Source: Paramyrothecium sp. XJ0827
Lineage: Eukaryota; Ascomycota; Sordariomycetes; Hypocreales; Stachybotryaceae
Direction: 5' to 3'
Assembly (NCBI GenBank): GCA_020881915.1
Contig: JAJFPB010000008.1
Coordinates: 620,001-684,000 of the forward strand
Length of the DNA stretch: 64,000 nucleotides
The position numbers and the translations under genes are program-made. The first letter of the stretch is position 1. Every line of letters begins with the position of its first letter. The notes beneath the pieces are model-generated. The model was not told where the DNA came from. It saw only the letters and a program-made list of their open reading frames with translations, and did no database searches. Of this stretch, positions 43,481-55,731 are shown one piece after another.

Positions 43481-44973
43481 ACTTGACACCCTTTTCCCTC
43501 GGTCCTAGTGAGCGGACGCGCTATCGGATGCTGCCGCCTGTTCTATCGTTGGTCCCATTTTTCGCATACGGGAGAATTCAAGCTTACAACAAGAGACCAC
43601 CACCCCACGCAGCTCCTCCCCCGGACTGGACATACGTGTACTCCCCTTGGATATGGTATTCATGGGCTAGTTTCTCCGGGCCCCAGTTTCTTTCTTCTCT
43701 TGCGCCTCGAATCCACAGGTCAAGATGCCCAAACGACTTCGGACCCCTGGATTCTGTGATCGGTGTCCGCTCCGTTTGTCGACTTGTTTGGCATTGGATT
43801 CCACCGCAGACGCAACTCGAAAGCAGGGGAATTGACAAATTCGTGCCACTGCCCACGTCCCATTTGGACGAGGACTTGCCCCTCGCGTCCAGCGTGTTAT
43901 GCACTCCTTGCTCTTACAAACGCTTCTCGCGCACCACCCTGTCTGTATGCTCTGTGCCCTGGCGAGGCCGCGCCAATCTCAACCCTGGTTGATAGCTCTG
44001 AATGGAGACTTCGCAGCCACCCCACCATCTCACTTAGTTTATCGCAGATGGTGGTTGCTGCAGGGAAGGCAAACTGCACGCCCCCCTCTCCGCTCTCTCT
44101 CTCTCTCGCACTCTCTGTCCTACCCATCCCCGCCACACCTTCAATATCCCTCTCCTCTCCTGTTAAACCTCCACAGCCAATGCCGATCTCTACCTAGCCA
44201 GATGATACCGTGCACAAGCCTAGGGTGTCTGGTGCCGGATTATTCTTGCAAATGTCCTTGTGTCTGTAGTCAAGTCCAGTCATCACCCTCGGCAGGGTTT
44301 CCTGTGGCCATGGCCGATCCACCATCTCCAACACCTTCCACTGCCACTCCCTCCCCCCGTCCTCTCCCTCTAGAGTGCGCGCCTACCCCGGTCAAACAGC
44401 AACCAGGCTTGACAGGGCCTGGACATCACTTACAGACGCAGGACACCCCGGGACAACCCTGGTCGCGAAACCAGGGCCTAGTCGGCCCAAGACCCTTGTC
44501 GGGTCTTGTCCGTCCCATTCCTATCAGAAGCCATCGCTGCATCTCTGATAGCCGTTCGTCATTAACCATATCGACGTGCCGTCCCATACATAACAAGCCG
44601 CCTCTCCCCCTCCACAATTGTCCTACAAGCACAAGGCAAAGGCATCGTCTACCGACGACCGTTATTTACCTATATTCCTGTTCAGCATATCCTGTCCTTT
44701 CCTATCTTCTAGCCTGTGATCGTCCATTTCCATTGTTTCGTGGACGTTTATCGGCTTTGCCACTCCCACGCCTTACTTTCTCTCATTTCATCCTCATTTC
44801 TCGAGTGTTGCTGGATATCGAAAGAATACAGAACAAGGTTTTGTTTTCTGTTCTCGTATATCCCATACGTCACACCAACAAAACACCCCATACCTTTTCC
44901 AAATCACACATTCGACCTTCCAAGCTCGTCCAGTCTGTTCTAGTTGCTTCTTCATAAGTGACCACCAAGAAAT
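43481..44973 (+). promoter_or_regulatory. Long C/T-rich promoter and leader of the Zn2Cys6 regulator gene
   Basis: About 1.5 kb dominated by CT, TCTCTC and CCCTCC words, for example 44080-44170. It contains an ATG-initiated frame of 352 codons (43899-44957) that ends 16 nt before the regulator's start codon. Its translation is Pro/Ser/Leu low complexity, so I regard it as a by-product of composition rather than a gene, although it would be a very long upstream ORF if transcribed. Confidence 0.4.
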
Positions 44974-47637
44974 ATGACGGCTGCACTACCCCAACAAACG
45001 GTTCCTGTCAAGGACGCCGCCGCTGTCCGCAAGCGCAGAAGACGCGCTCCCGCCGGAGGCGCTGCCGATGACTGCTTTACCTGCACGAAGCGCAATGTCA
45101 AATGCGATCGCCGCCGACCGTATTGCTCCCAGTGTCTCGAGATCGGGAACGAATGCTCCGGCTACAAGACTCAGTTGACCTGGGGCGTGGGCGTTGCCAG
45201 TCGGGGCAAGCTCCGAGGACTGTCTCTGCCTATAGCCAAAGCACCGCCCGTCCTTCGCGAGCCCAAGAAGTCGCCACAGCCAAGAGCCAGGACCAACTCG
45301 ATCGCAGCATCTCAATGGCCAGAACAGGATGAGCAGCACCACAGGCTTTCTCGTGCTCCCATTGATATTTCGGTTGCTCATGCTGCGTCCGCTCCCGCAA
45401 CCCCATACCCGGTGCCCGGCGGTGGCTACGACTACCTGGCTATGTCTCACCCAGAGAACACACCACCTCTGCACCACAGTGCCTGGGCCAGCATGCCGTA
45501 CTCCCCCGGCATCATGCACTCCCCGGACGTCATGCCCAAATACAACAAGTACCCTATGCCTATCATGACCGATGCCCTGTCATCGTCTATCGACTCGGTC
45601 AACAGCGAGGTTCACTACGTCTCACCCATCAGCCAGTCGTTCCCTCGCGAGGAGATGCCGTTCATCCCAAGCCCGACGCTCATGTATGAGTCCTATCCTA
45701 CCCACCACCACCACCACCACCAGAGCCATCACCATCAACACCACCACTCCTCCCCCATGCCTCCTAGTCCTCCAGCCGCCATTGTCATCGACCACCCAAG
45801 AGGTGCACCTGCATCGTGCCCCGGACTTGTATATACGCCTTCCGAGCCCAGCTCTAGCCTTACCTCTCACATGGATCACTTCGAAGCTCACCTGGGCCAC
45901 AAAATGGTGCGAGAGAGTGAAAACCTCAGTGAGCATCACATGGCGCCTCTCTCCGCCTATCCTCTTCTAATCAGCTAAACAGGGCTCTCTGAAGTCAATG
46001 GTTACGGCACCAACTTCAGCACTGCCGGCGGTGACGCATGGGCGTCGGTGCGTCGGAGGGATCAGGACTTGCTTGGTTCGCCGCCATCAGAACACGCAAC
46101 ATCTCAATGGCCAACGGTGGCCGAGCCTCCCACCGCGGAAATTCAAGTTAGCGCCGAGCTTCTCTCCAAGATGCCCTTCTTCATGGACTATTACAAGAGC
46201 ACCATGTGCCCATCAATGGTCTTTGCCGATGGCGCACGAAACCCCTTCCGAGACCATGTGATGCAGCTCGCTACCAACAGCCAGAGTCTCCGCCACGCCA
46301 TTTGTGCACTTGCAGCCTGCAACCTGCGCATGAAGCGCAAGCTCAGCCTTGGCCAGGACACGCGGGACCTGTCCGAGAAGCTTCTGCATGAGAATGTATC
46401 AACCTCGGAGCCGGAGGATCAGGCTCTTACCGAAGAGTATCAGCACAGAAACCTTGCTGTACATCTTCTCAACCAACAGTTGAACGACCAGGTCAAGTCT
46501 ACGGATGACTCTATTTTGGCAACCATTCTTTTGCTGTGCCATTACCGCATGGTCGAGTCTGGCATTGCCAAGTTCCACACGCAGTTCGCCGGCGTCAAGA
46601 AGATCCTTGCCATGCGAGCCCAGAGCGCGACGGTCTCCGGAGAGTCGTCCTGGATGGAGGCGCTGTTCACATATTTTGATGCCATCTCAGCGAGCATCAA
46701 TGATCGCGAGGCTCAGCTCCTTGATACAAACGAGGTGCAGATGCTGCCTCCCGGTGCTGAGAACTTGGTGGGATGCGACCGCACGCTCTTCAAGACGATC
46801 AGCAAACTTGGTCGCCTTAATCTTCTGTCCCAACATCGACCAGTCCGTGATCTACCTGAGCTGTCAGATTCGAAGGAGGAACTCAGACGATCTCAATCGC
46901 CGTTGGGAACGCCGCTGGGCCACGTCTCCAAGTCGAGGGCCGGGAGCATTCATGATCCTCAGCTGCGCGACTTGTATAACATCCCCGCACACCGCTTTGA
47001 CGGCAACGGCTTTGGCACCATGATGGACGATGAGGAGATGTTGGCATCTGCTGCATACTCATCAGTGTCCTACGACGACCAGCGATCCATGTTTTGGAAG
47101 GAGTGGAAGGAAGCACGCTTGGCGCTGCAGAACTGGCAGTTCGACGCGGCTGCAGTCGCCGCTTCAATGCCTGGGAATCCCACCGCTGCGCAGATGCGCG
47201 ACCTTGGCTCTCTCTCGGAGGCTTTCCGGTATGCGGCTCTGCTCTACACTGAGCGCCTGGCGAGCCCCAACTTGCCCTCCAACCACATCAATTTCCAAAA
47301 CCTTGTCAGCCAGGTTGTTTACTATGCAACCAGCTTGGAGAGCGGCAGCGCTGCGGAGAAGTTCCTCCTGTGGCCCCTATTTGTCGCCGGCTCAGAGTGC
47401 GTCAACGAGCTGCAGCAAGGCATTGTGCGAACCAAATGCCGGGACATCATGGCCCGATCAGGCTACATGAACAACCTGGCCGCGCTGGATGTCTTGGAAA
47501 GACTATGGGCCGGTGAATTCAACGACAACCGGGAGCCCAAGAGTGCCGGGTTCAGGCTCGGACCCCGGAGAGGCGCTTTCAGCTGGACGAAGTGTATTGG
47601 TGGACTTGGGGTGGGAGTTGAGTGGATCATGTTCTAG
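44974..47637 (+). CDS. Zn(II)2Cys6 transcription factor, Pro1/NosA/RosA-like
   Basis: Nuclear DNA-binding regulator; relatives control sexual fruiting-body development. Exons 44974-45928 and 45983-47637 give 869 residues. The zinc cluster is C34-x2-C37-x6-C44-x6-C51-x2-C54-x6-C61, preceded by a basic RKRRRR signal and followed by the distinctive GYKTQLTWGVGVASRGKLRGL block, on which the Pro1-family call rests. The middle is disordered, with Pro/Ser-rich sequence and a His tract (HHHHHHQSHHHQHHH, near residues 245-260). The C-terminal part (FMDYYKSTMCPSMVF onward) is a fungal transcription factor domain of the Fungal_trans_2 type. The 54-nt intron is phase 1 on both sides. If unspliced, the frame hits TAA at 45976-45978. 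Confidence 0.8.
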
Positions 47638-49840
47638 ACGATTGTTGTTTAGCTTTGTGAAGGGGCATGTATCACGACAGGACCTGGTGATGCCCTGTCG
47701 GGGAGCACGGAGTTTAGCGTGTGGCATAGAACGGCGCAACGGGATCATGACATCTTGTACGACTAATGGGGACACGCCTTGGATGATGCTCATGACAGTT
47801 TGGTTTATGGGATTAATGTACACTTTTCACGTGCTTCTGAGAGTCCTACGATAATGAAATTGGAGACATCACGCATCATAAACTGCATGACAAGTCCCTA
47901 TCAACCAGTGACATGAATTAGTGACAACGCATTCTAGTCCGTCGCTCACCCGTACTGCCTCGTTATGGAACGAGCAGGATCATGGGTTCCCGTGCCGTTG
48001 GAGTAAAGCGAGCTGGCGCGCTTATGCGTTTATGACGACCAGTTGAGATCTTGAGACGAACTACTGCGAGCAAACCAGAACGGGGGGATGCACATACCAA
48101 CAAACAACCCCTTTGTGACCCTGCCGCCGCCACTCTCTCCAGTCAATTTGGTCGAGGTGTTTTAGAGTAACCTGATCTGGTCGCCTGCAGCCCATGTCTC
48201 GAGCTCCTCCCCTCGGCTCTTAACCTAACATGCACTTGATCCTTGGTCATGTTGTCTCTGTACCTGGGAGGAGGGGGGGTTTCCTGTGGCTCAGGAACAG
48301 GGTCTCGACGGGCAGTCCGGGGGAGGCAGGGTGTGTTGGGACGGCCTCCGAGCGAACTGGCATGATGAGGTGTAACACACTGGCTGGCGGCTGAGTGAAG
48401 TATCGTGAACGGGGGCGCAGCTACCGGCGTAAGGGAAGGCAACGGAAGATTCGATGTTAATGATTGCCCACTTTCACATGCCTTTCTGTTTGGTCATGTC
48501 GATCGTCGGACAAGACACGAAGCTAGTTGTAGGAAGGCATAGACATGGTCCACCTTAATGTTTGATGGTAGCGGCACAAGCACAAGTACAGACAGTTTTG
48601 GTCCTGCACAGGGCTGGATCAATACAGACTGCTGCTATCAAGACGAGGTTATCGGGAGGATTCGGCGTCGAAGCCCCAACCTTCACCTACCTATGGAACG
48701 AGCACATGCCGCAGCCCACCCCAGTATCTTCACCGAGCAGAACAGCCACGTACAGTGGGAAACAGGGACGAACAACCGCACAGGCAACATGGTGAAGCTG
48801 GACTGGAGCAGGACAGGGGAAAGGGGTAAAAGCAGAGAGTGTGAGACGAGAAATGGGGGGTTTGCTGAGCAAATGTGCGGCAGGGGGACACACATACAGG
48901 ATCTCTAGCCTGGCTGATCGATCAAGGCAATGCCGGACGGACGAAGAAACCCTATCGGGTTGTGGCGCCGCGGCGGTCCCTCAACAAACGCGATAAACGT
49001 TCCCTGCTTGAACCGAACATTTTTTTTTTGGTTTGGGTAGATTAACGAGGTTTTCGTCGTGGGGGGAGCCCTGTGCAACGGAGAACGTCCGGAGGTTGCT
49101 GTTCATGCGGCAGTTTTTTCGTTCCCGCCTGGGCGGATGCGGACGCGGACGGCGCGGAGGACGGCGCGAAACTGGTAGGCCAATTGGGCCTGCCACGGAA
49201 ATGAGAGCGATATTGGGACTTAGACGCGGAAGATGGCCATTGGTCGTGTCTCCGTCCCTAGAAAATACCAAGGAAGCCGGCGATCTTCTGCCAAGAAGAA
49301 TTTCTGGAGGGATTTTCTTTTCGCGAGGAGGGCAGCAAAGACGCCAAGGGCATGGATGTGCCGAAGATCTCGCTTGTTTACTTGAGAGACTAGTATCTTT
49401 GGTCGCCTGGTCCGTTGCTCGCCTGAAGATGTTGGCGGTCCCCGACGAGCTCGCAGAATAGGCGCCGCTCTCCACAATTGGTTGCTGAGTGAAGAAGTCC
49501 ACACATCAAATGAGATGGCGACATGTGCAGAGCCGAGCGGGCTCGCCCACCCCGTGTCCCTTGACAGCCGCTGCCGCAAGTTGTCCTTCCCCCTCCCCCC
49601 AGATATCTTCACCCACGCCGACCCGCTGAAAGGAAGGACAAGACTCCGGTGTGCTGGTGTGGATGGGTGGGTTGGACAGGGCGGATTCAACAAAAGCAAA
49701 GGAATACACCGATTGGGCCGAGGCAAGGCAGTTCTACGGATCTGAGGCCGAAGGGAAAATATCTTATGAAGTGAAGGGACGAGGGGGGGGGGGCCTATCG
49801 CGAAACATAGCCAAGCAAGCAACATATCCTAGATTGATGC

Positions 49841-49859
49841 GTGTGTGTGTGTGTGTGTG
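49841..49859 (+). repeat. (GT)n dinucleotide microsatellite
   Basis: An uninterrupted run of about nine GT units, in G-rich surroundings. Confidence 0.85.
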
Positions 49860-50689
49860 GGGAGGGGAGCTGGGGTAGAAGTGGTATGGTGTTGAGGGCC
49901 GTGCCGCTGGGACATGGGGAAGGGGAGGAGAGATGATTGTGCGAAAGACATGGGAGGAAATAGGAAGACAAGAGTGACAACCAGGAAGGAGGGTGGAGGG
50001 GCGTGTGTAGGAGAGTGAAAACCAATCGTGAATCGCATGTATCTTTCCAGGGTCGTTGTTGGTGTTCGCTGTCTTGGTTAAAAGTAGTTGCCCGTGGGTC
50101 AAGCGCTTGCTGGACGCCTGTGTTTTGGGGGCCTGCCAATGCCCACCTCCCCACACCGCATCGCGCAGCGTATCGACGATACCGTTACCAGATCCCCTGG
50201 ACGGGAATGGCGGTGGTGGTGGGTGGGGGGACCCCTCCAAAAGGATCTAGCCAAACTGAGAGGTACCTTAGCCTAGGACCTGTTGCCCTCGCTCTCGCTA
50301 ACACAGCACCCCCCTTCCCCTCCCCCCCCTCTCCTTCTCCCCCCTTGGATCTACCGCTAGCGCCGTACGTCACCGCTGATGGTGGTGCGGGTACCTGGCG
50401 GGCAAGGAGGAACAACGCCGAAACGGCTTCTCTTTCATCCACCACCACCACCACCACCGCCAAGATCCTCCTCCTTTTTTTGTCCCTCTCTTTTCTTTTC
50501 CACGCCCAGACAGGAGGACAGCCTTGGCCAGAGGTCAACGCAATCCTTAGATACGAGCATTGCCGAATTCACACTTCTTCCACTTGCGCTTCCACCGTTC
50601 CCACCCCGTCATGGCCTGATAACCCCCCCATACCTTACCCATATCCCCAATCCTTCGCCCCTCTCCATCGCGTTCCTTTTCAGCCGGGT

Positions 50690-51138
50690 CAGTCTCTTGC
50701 GTGTATCCAGGTCCGAGGCAGAAGAAGCGCAAGCAGGATGCCACACCCTCCCTTTCCATGATATCGGCGGCGGCAGCAGCTCAACCCACCGCACCCTGCA
50801 GCTCTCCCACAATCTCGAAACCCTGCGCGTGCTGCTGCCTTGGGGGCCTTCTGCTGAGCATAGACCACCAGGACCCAGAGACCTATTCTCGTAGCCCCCA
50901 AATCTGTCGACGGCATCCACGGAGGTGGCCTCTGCGCTGCTTAGGTCCGCCCTTCCCGAACTCAAACTGCCCCCTTACTCCCCAGGCTAGCAAAGGAACC
51001 CCCCATCGCCTCGACCGAAGAGGAGCTGACTGCACAGCGAGAAGAGACACGGGAGGGTTGCTCCGCCTGTGCGCCATCTCCGAGCTACCTCACGACCATG
51101 ATCCTTACCGTTTGGCGATGCTGACTCGGTCGTAAACT
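50690..51138 (+). pseudogene. Frame-disrupted coding remnant, family unknown
   Basis: Protein-like fragments follow each other on the plus strand in changing frames. In order they are PRQKKRKQDATPSLSMISAA, LSHNLETLRVLLPWGPSAEH, a TAG at 50892-50894, then ASALLRSALPELKLPPYSP in the same frame. A shift gives LAKEPPIASTEEELTAQREE, and another gives LLRLCAISELPHDHDPYRLA, ending at TAA 51136-51138. The order and spacing suit one small protein that has lost its frame by a stop and several indels. Introns do not explain the changes. Sequencing error is possible but would need several events. I do not recognise the family. Confidence 0.4.
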
Positions 51139-51574
51139 AAGTCAAGCGTGGCAGTAGAGGGGACAATCTTCCGTCGCCATGATGTGCCATTCGCAGTCAG
51201 ATGCTTACTGAACACTGGCTCGGCATGAGCGGTTCACAAGTATTCGGCTGGGTCCTGGTTTATTTGTCCGTAATGTAATGGAATGCGCTGTCCAGATCTC
51301 TATCAGTAACATGACATACAAAGATATTGATCAACTCGCTAGCGCTGACAGCCATGCCTTGTTGTCAGTATGGTGGGTTACCGACTGTAACGACATGGCC
51401 TAGCACATGCTTTGGTATGCCTTATCCATTTCGTCCAATCTGAGGAATGGCCCATCTCTTATCCTTCGCCACTGTGATCTTGCCCATGGAAGTCCTCAAC
51501 ATTGCCTTGACCACTCGCTCCAGCCCGACAATCCGCGAGCGGTTCCTCTGCTTCAATCTGTGACCCTCCCGCTC

Positions 51575-52508
51575 CTATTTCTCTTTGTGTTGATCTTGTT
51601 CCGTGTCCGCTTTGAAGTCCGTCCGAGAGTCATCCGGTCCAAACATCTGCTCCCCATCGACGGTATCATCGACGCCCATGCCTGTCGGGGGACTTGCGAA
51701 ACGAGGAACCGGTGGTGGTGGCGGCGCCATGCTCGTGTCCGCTGCCCTCGTGTCCGCTGTCTTCGTATCTTGGGGCGTTTCGTTTGGTGGCAGCGCTGCT
51801 GGCGTAAAGTTGATCCTGTAACCTGCCCAATCACTCTCCATCAGCAACAGTCAACCCAATCATGCGCAATCCTTTTTGAGAACTGCTCCTCGCACTGCTG
51901 TTCACGCCTCAAAGTTCTTGGGTCTTGTTCGATTTCCGGACCTTGAAGGGGAAAACGTTCATACCAATCAACCAAGGCGTGTGGTCCTGCTGTTCCTCCA
52001 GCTCAGCCGTTGTCCGCAGCACGTCTGTGACGACGACCAAGTCCCATATCTTCAGCTCTCGCAGCTCCTCGACCCGTTTTGCGGCCCTACTTGGCTCAAA
52101 GCTTTGCTGGTACAGGATGTCCCAGAGCATCGCCCCGTACTCGGACGTCCACTCCGTCGCCCACTGGATCTCCTGAACCTGCTTCGTTGCCGCTATTTCG
52201 AGCCACCCCTCTTCGTGCCGCTCGTGCTCCTCCATCGTAGCGAGGATACCCGTCCGTGCCTCCACCGGCAGACTTTGGTTTTTGTGCATCGAGCTCATCT
52301 TCTCATCCCACGCTTGCGATAGTTTGTCCTCGTCCTGTGCGCAGTGGAACGTGTGGCAGTCCTCGCACCGCCACAGATACTTGGTCACCAGGAGCTTTGC
52401 CTGCTGCGAGGGCTCGCACAAGTCCTTGCACCCCTTGGTGCACCCCAGCTTGAGCATGGTCTTGTGGTTGCACTGCAGGAAGTGAATGATGGCGATGCAG
52501 CAAGGCAT
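51575..52508 (-). CDS. Small Cys-rich protein of unknown function
   Basis: Not recognised. The start ATG at 52508 opens MPCCIAIIHFLQCNH. Cys pairs follow (LGCTKGCKDLCE, WRCEDCHTFHC), suggesting one or two zinc-binding knuckles in the first 65 residues. A helical, Glu/Trp-rich middle follows. Two 3' models exist. Spliced: exons 52508-51965 and 51822-51575, donor GTATGA, acceptor GGGCAG, matching phase 1, 263 residues with a Pro-rich then acidic tail (MAPPPPPVPRF). Unspliced: stop at 51909-51911, 199 residues. I favour the spliced form because the downstream frame joins smoothly (WLIGYRINFTP), but evidence is modest. Confidence 0.5.
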
Positions 52509-53151
52509 CTTGTCTGGCGGTATGTTTATCGCCTGTTGAGCGATCGGACGGGCTTTTTGAATAACAAGGGAACAATACCGGTCGTCGATGGAATCGCTGG
52601 CTTGGCAGATGCTCTGGAAACGTGTAATCTGATCATGCTGGTAACGTGGGAGATGAACGTGGTCGGTAACAACATCATGCAGTTGCCAACCTTGATTCGG
52701 GTCAGCCAAACTTTCCTCTCATCGCCCTAATGCACCTTACCCCTTCACCACTTTCTCCTCAGGCTGGTCGACGGTAGCTCGTTCCATAAAGCACAGCATA
52801 CAATTTTGAACGATGCCATGGCCGATCGAGGTAGCGGTTCCAGAGATGAGTCCCCTTTTAACCTCCGTCCGCCGATGTGGCGGTCACTCGTGGGCCAGAT
52901 TGAGATGAGACATGGTGATACAGAAAAGAAATCGTTATTTTCGCAACACAGGTACATCCGTCCTTTGTGCCGAGGTTCTATTAGGCTGATCCATGCCGTC
53001 CGTAGTAATACACGCCAATAATAACAGTAATAGTAGCAGTAATGATATTGCCCGATGCGACCCCCGCAATGCTCATATTCAACTGCCCGCAACCGGTTCG
53101 TTCTGTCCATCTGCAAATTTTTGTAGGGTCGGTAAAAAATAATTGTCGTTG
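52509..53151. other. Intergenic region between the Cys-rich protein gene and DUG3
   Basis: 643 bp. A run of TAATA/GTAATA-type repeats (about 53012-53045) lies near the 3' end of DUG3. No gene seen. Confidence 0.45.
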
Positions 53152-54749
53152 TTAAGCAGCGTCCGAAGTCAACGTGAGCTCGGGAAAGAAGTGCGACAGC
53201 TTCCTTGGGCTCCGCAAATCTGTTGCTGCTGGGTGCTCGCCATCCGAGTGCTGCTCATCGTTTAACACTTGAGATTCCAACAACTGCGCACTTCGTCGCT
53301 TCACCTTGATGTTCCCTTGCGCGGGCGCGGGTTTGGCAGACGTCATGAGAGGGGAACTGCCGGTGGATGGCCCGCTGCTGAAATACGAATCCTTCATCGA
53401 AACGGGAGTAGCAGATCGACGCGTCAGGTCCGGGCTGAGACTGCGGGATGCGACCGAGTGAGCCATCATCTTCCGGAAACCGTTGAGTCCTGCCTGGTGA
53501 GGGTCGTTGCCGGGGCTCTGGCTGCCGTTCGGGGCCTTCTCGTTGGAAACAAGTCCCTTAGCTTGGACGAATGCACTGGATCTGATGTGATGTGGATCAC
53601 GCTCGTAGTACTTGTCGAGGATCGGGTGAACCATAACAGTTTGCCGGTGGATGGTTAGGATGGAGTTGGTTGGCACGTTGACCCAGTTCTCTGCACACAT
53701 GTAAGCTGCCATCCGGGGTTCTCTACGTCGTTCAATCTTACCTCTTTCGAAAGTCAAAGGTTCACTTGCAACGAGCACAATGTCCGCACCCTTATCCCGC
53801 CGTTCCATCTGGTACTGCCGGTCATCTGGTGATGAGGTCTTCGTTACCCACTGAGTGCCGGATGAGTAGTATAAGCTCGCTGCTTCGTCTTTGGAGCTGC
53901 TGATGTAACGAGTGCAGATTACACTATGACCGTCCGTTACGGCAAAGTTCAGCAAGCTTCTTGTATCGACGTCTTCGTTCTGCAGTATGCTTTGGGGGAT
54001 CGAATCCGTCATTTCGTTGATCTGGGCAATGGTTCGCTCCATGGCCTTTCGAAGTACGGTCGGGCCAAATCCCTTCTCCGGGCAGGCGCTTGGATCGTGC
54101 CCGAGGCGTTCAAGGGTGTCGAGGAAAAGCGCAAAAGCCCATTCGCTGTCAGTTCCGCCCTTGACTCCCAGGTACCACTTGTCTGCCAGTCGCTCGCCGA
54201 GACGGCGCTTGATGTGTTTCCAACCACCCAAGCCTCCATTGTGCATCCACATCAAACTGGCATGCGTAAAGGGGTGGCAGTTGTCCTCGCTGAGGGAGCC
54301 TTCGGTGGTGGCACGGACATGGCCGAATATCAGGCGGGAGGCAGTCTTCGAAGCTATGCGTTGAAGATTCGTGCAGTTCCAGGCGGGTATCGTCGAGGTG
54401 AAGAGGCAGGGCGCGGAGCCGAGTTTCGGGTCGGTGTAGAAGCCGATGCCAAAGCCGTCGGCGTTGTTCTGGCCTCGTCGTGTATCCTTTTGCGGTCGGT
54501 TAGTCGTGATTGGGCGGACGCCAAAGAACAGTGACAAACGACAAAGGGGAGCTCCAAATCACTTACGAGACGAAGGCGTGAGTCAAAGGACTGTTTGAGG
54601 ATAGAGTGTGTCGGGTCGAGGATCAGCTTCGAGAGGAGGATCTCGTCGCTGCCTTTGTAGACCTATTAATAAAGAAAACGTCAGCTCGCGTGCTCACCGA
54701 TGTCGGAACCGGTGCGGGATGTGGGAAGACGCACCAAGAAACGGCACAT
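53152..54749 (-). CDS. DUG3: Class II glutamine amidotransferase-like protein Dug3
   Basis: Subunit of the cytosolic Dug2-Dug3 complex that cleaves the gamma-glutamyl bond of glutathione. Exons 54749-54735 (15 nt), 54662-54567 and 54486-53152 give 481 residues. The five-codon first exon encodes MCRFL, so the N-terminal nucleophile Cys2 is exposed after Met removal, as in Ntn amidotransferases. The next blocks are VYKGSDEILLSKLILDPTHS, RRGQNNADGFGIGFY, FGHVRATTEG, and MWMHNGGLGGW with the expected oxyanion Asn-Gly. Yeast Dug3 is about 357 residues; the extra 120 at the C-terminus (from about 360) are Ser/Pro-rich and probably disordered. Without the tiny exon the catalytic Cys would be missed. 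Confidence 0.9.
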
Positions 54750-55731
54750 GGTGTATGGGGCAACGGCGTGGAGAAGGGTCGAGCTGGAGGTTAAATGCTG
54801 CGTAAAAGCTTCGCCGTGACGGGTAGGAAGTTTGAAGAGGTTGCGCGAAGAAATGATGGCCAGGAGTTTCGGCGATTGTGAATCATGTCGTGAAATGACA
54901 CCATTTGCTTTTTTATCAGTTTATCTCAGGCATTTGCTTGGGGCGCCAGCCCGGTGAGACAAGATGGACAGGGCTGGCTCGGACAGGCCTGGGCCGGCCT
55001 GATAACGGGCAAAGTAAAGGATGACTGATGTCGGTACCACGGCCAAAAGTCGTAGGGTGCTGCGGTGTAATTCGCGGTCGCCTGGCTACGGGCAGCGAGG
55101 AAGAAAAAAGAACGGAGAGAGGGAGACCGCGGTTTGAACAGGAATATGTCGTGGCGTGTGGGGTGAATGAGGAGCTGAAGGGGAGGAGACGTTGGTAGAA
55201 GTTTTGTGACTCTTGACAGTGCCGGCTACGCTTTGGTGCATTGTGCTTCCGTCACGTCACATCATCGCACCGGTCTGCGGTACGTACCGTGCTTTTGCCC
55301 CCCCCCCCAATAAGGGTACCTCCAGGTCGGGGTCGGGGTGGTTCCAGAACGTCGGTGCTTCGTTGTGGGGATGCTGCAGGGCTCAAAACGAATGGGACTG
55401 ACGAAGTGTGGAAACCTGCCCCATCTCAAACCTCCTTTGAGTTTATCGATTCATGCCTGCGCGCCGTCTGATGTGAGACAGTCTGTCTAGGATACCTTGC
55501 TGTTGTACAGCGCATGGTGTGGTTTGTAAACTGGACGAAACACCACAAAGATTGGGCAACAGATTATCCTTCATCGTATCACTTTGGTCATTTGCGATGA
55601 TGGATCAAATACCACCAAAGCCTTACTCTCACGAGCAACGCCTGCCCTCTTGAAGTTTTAGTCACACTGGAAATCACAGAAAGCTTAACCTTCAATGCAT
55701 TATATATTTGATAGTCTCGACATTATCCTGA
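54750..55731. other. Intergenic region, no recognised gene
   Basis: About 980 bp between tandem minus-strand genes. A homopolymer C run near 55300-55309 and scattered GGTACC words are the only features. Includes the DUG3 promoter. Confidence 0.5.

Larger units (their letters stand above)
47638..51574. other. Intergenic region with simple repeats and a coding remnant
   Basis: 3.9 kb. It contains a (GT)n microsatellite at 49841-49859, C-rich and CCACCA runs at about 50310-50460, and a frame-disrupted coding remnant at about 50690-51138 (separate entry). A 252-codon open frame at 50003-50761 is low complexity and not called. Confidence 0.5.

Noticed and set aside
50003..50761. 252-codon plus-strand frame in C/T-rich DNA
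   Set aside because: Pro/Ser/Thr low complexity and overlaps simple repeats; only its far right end touches the coding remnant.
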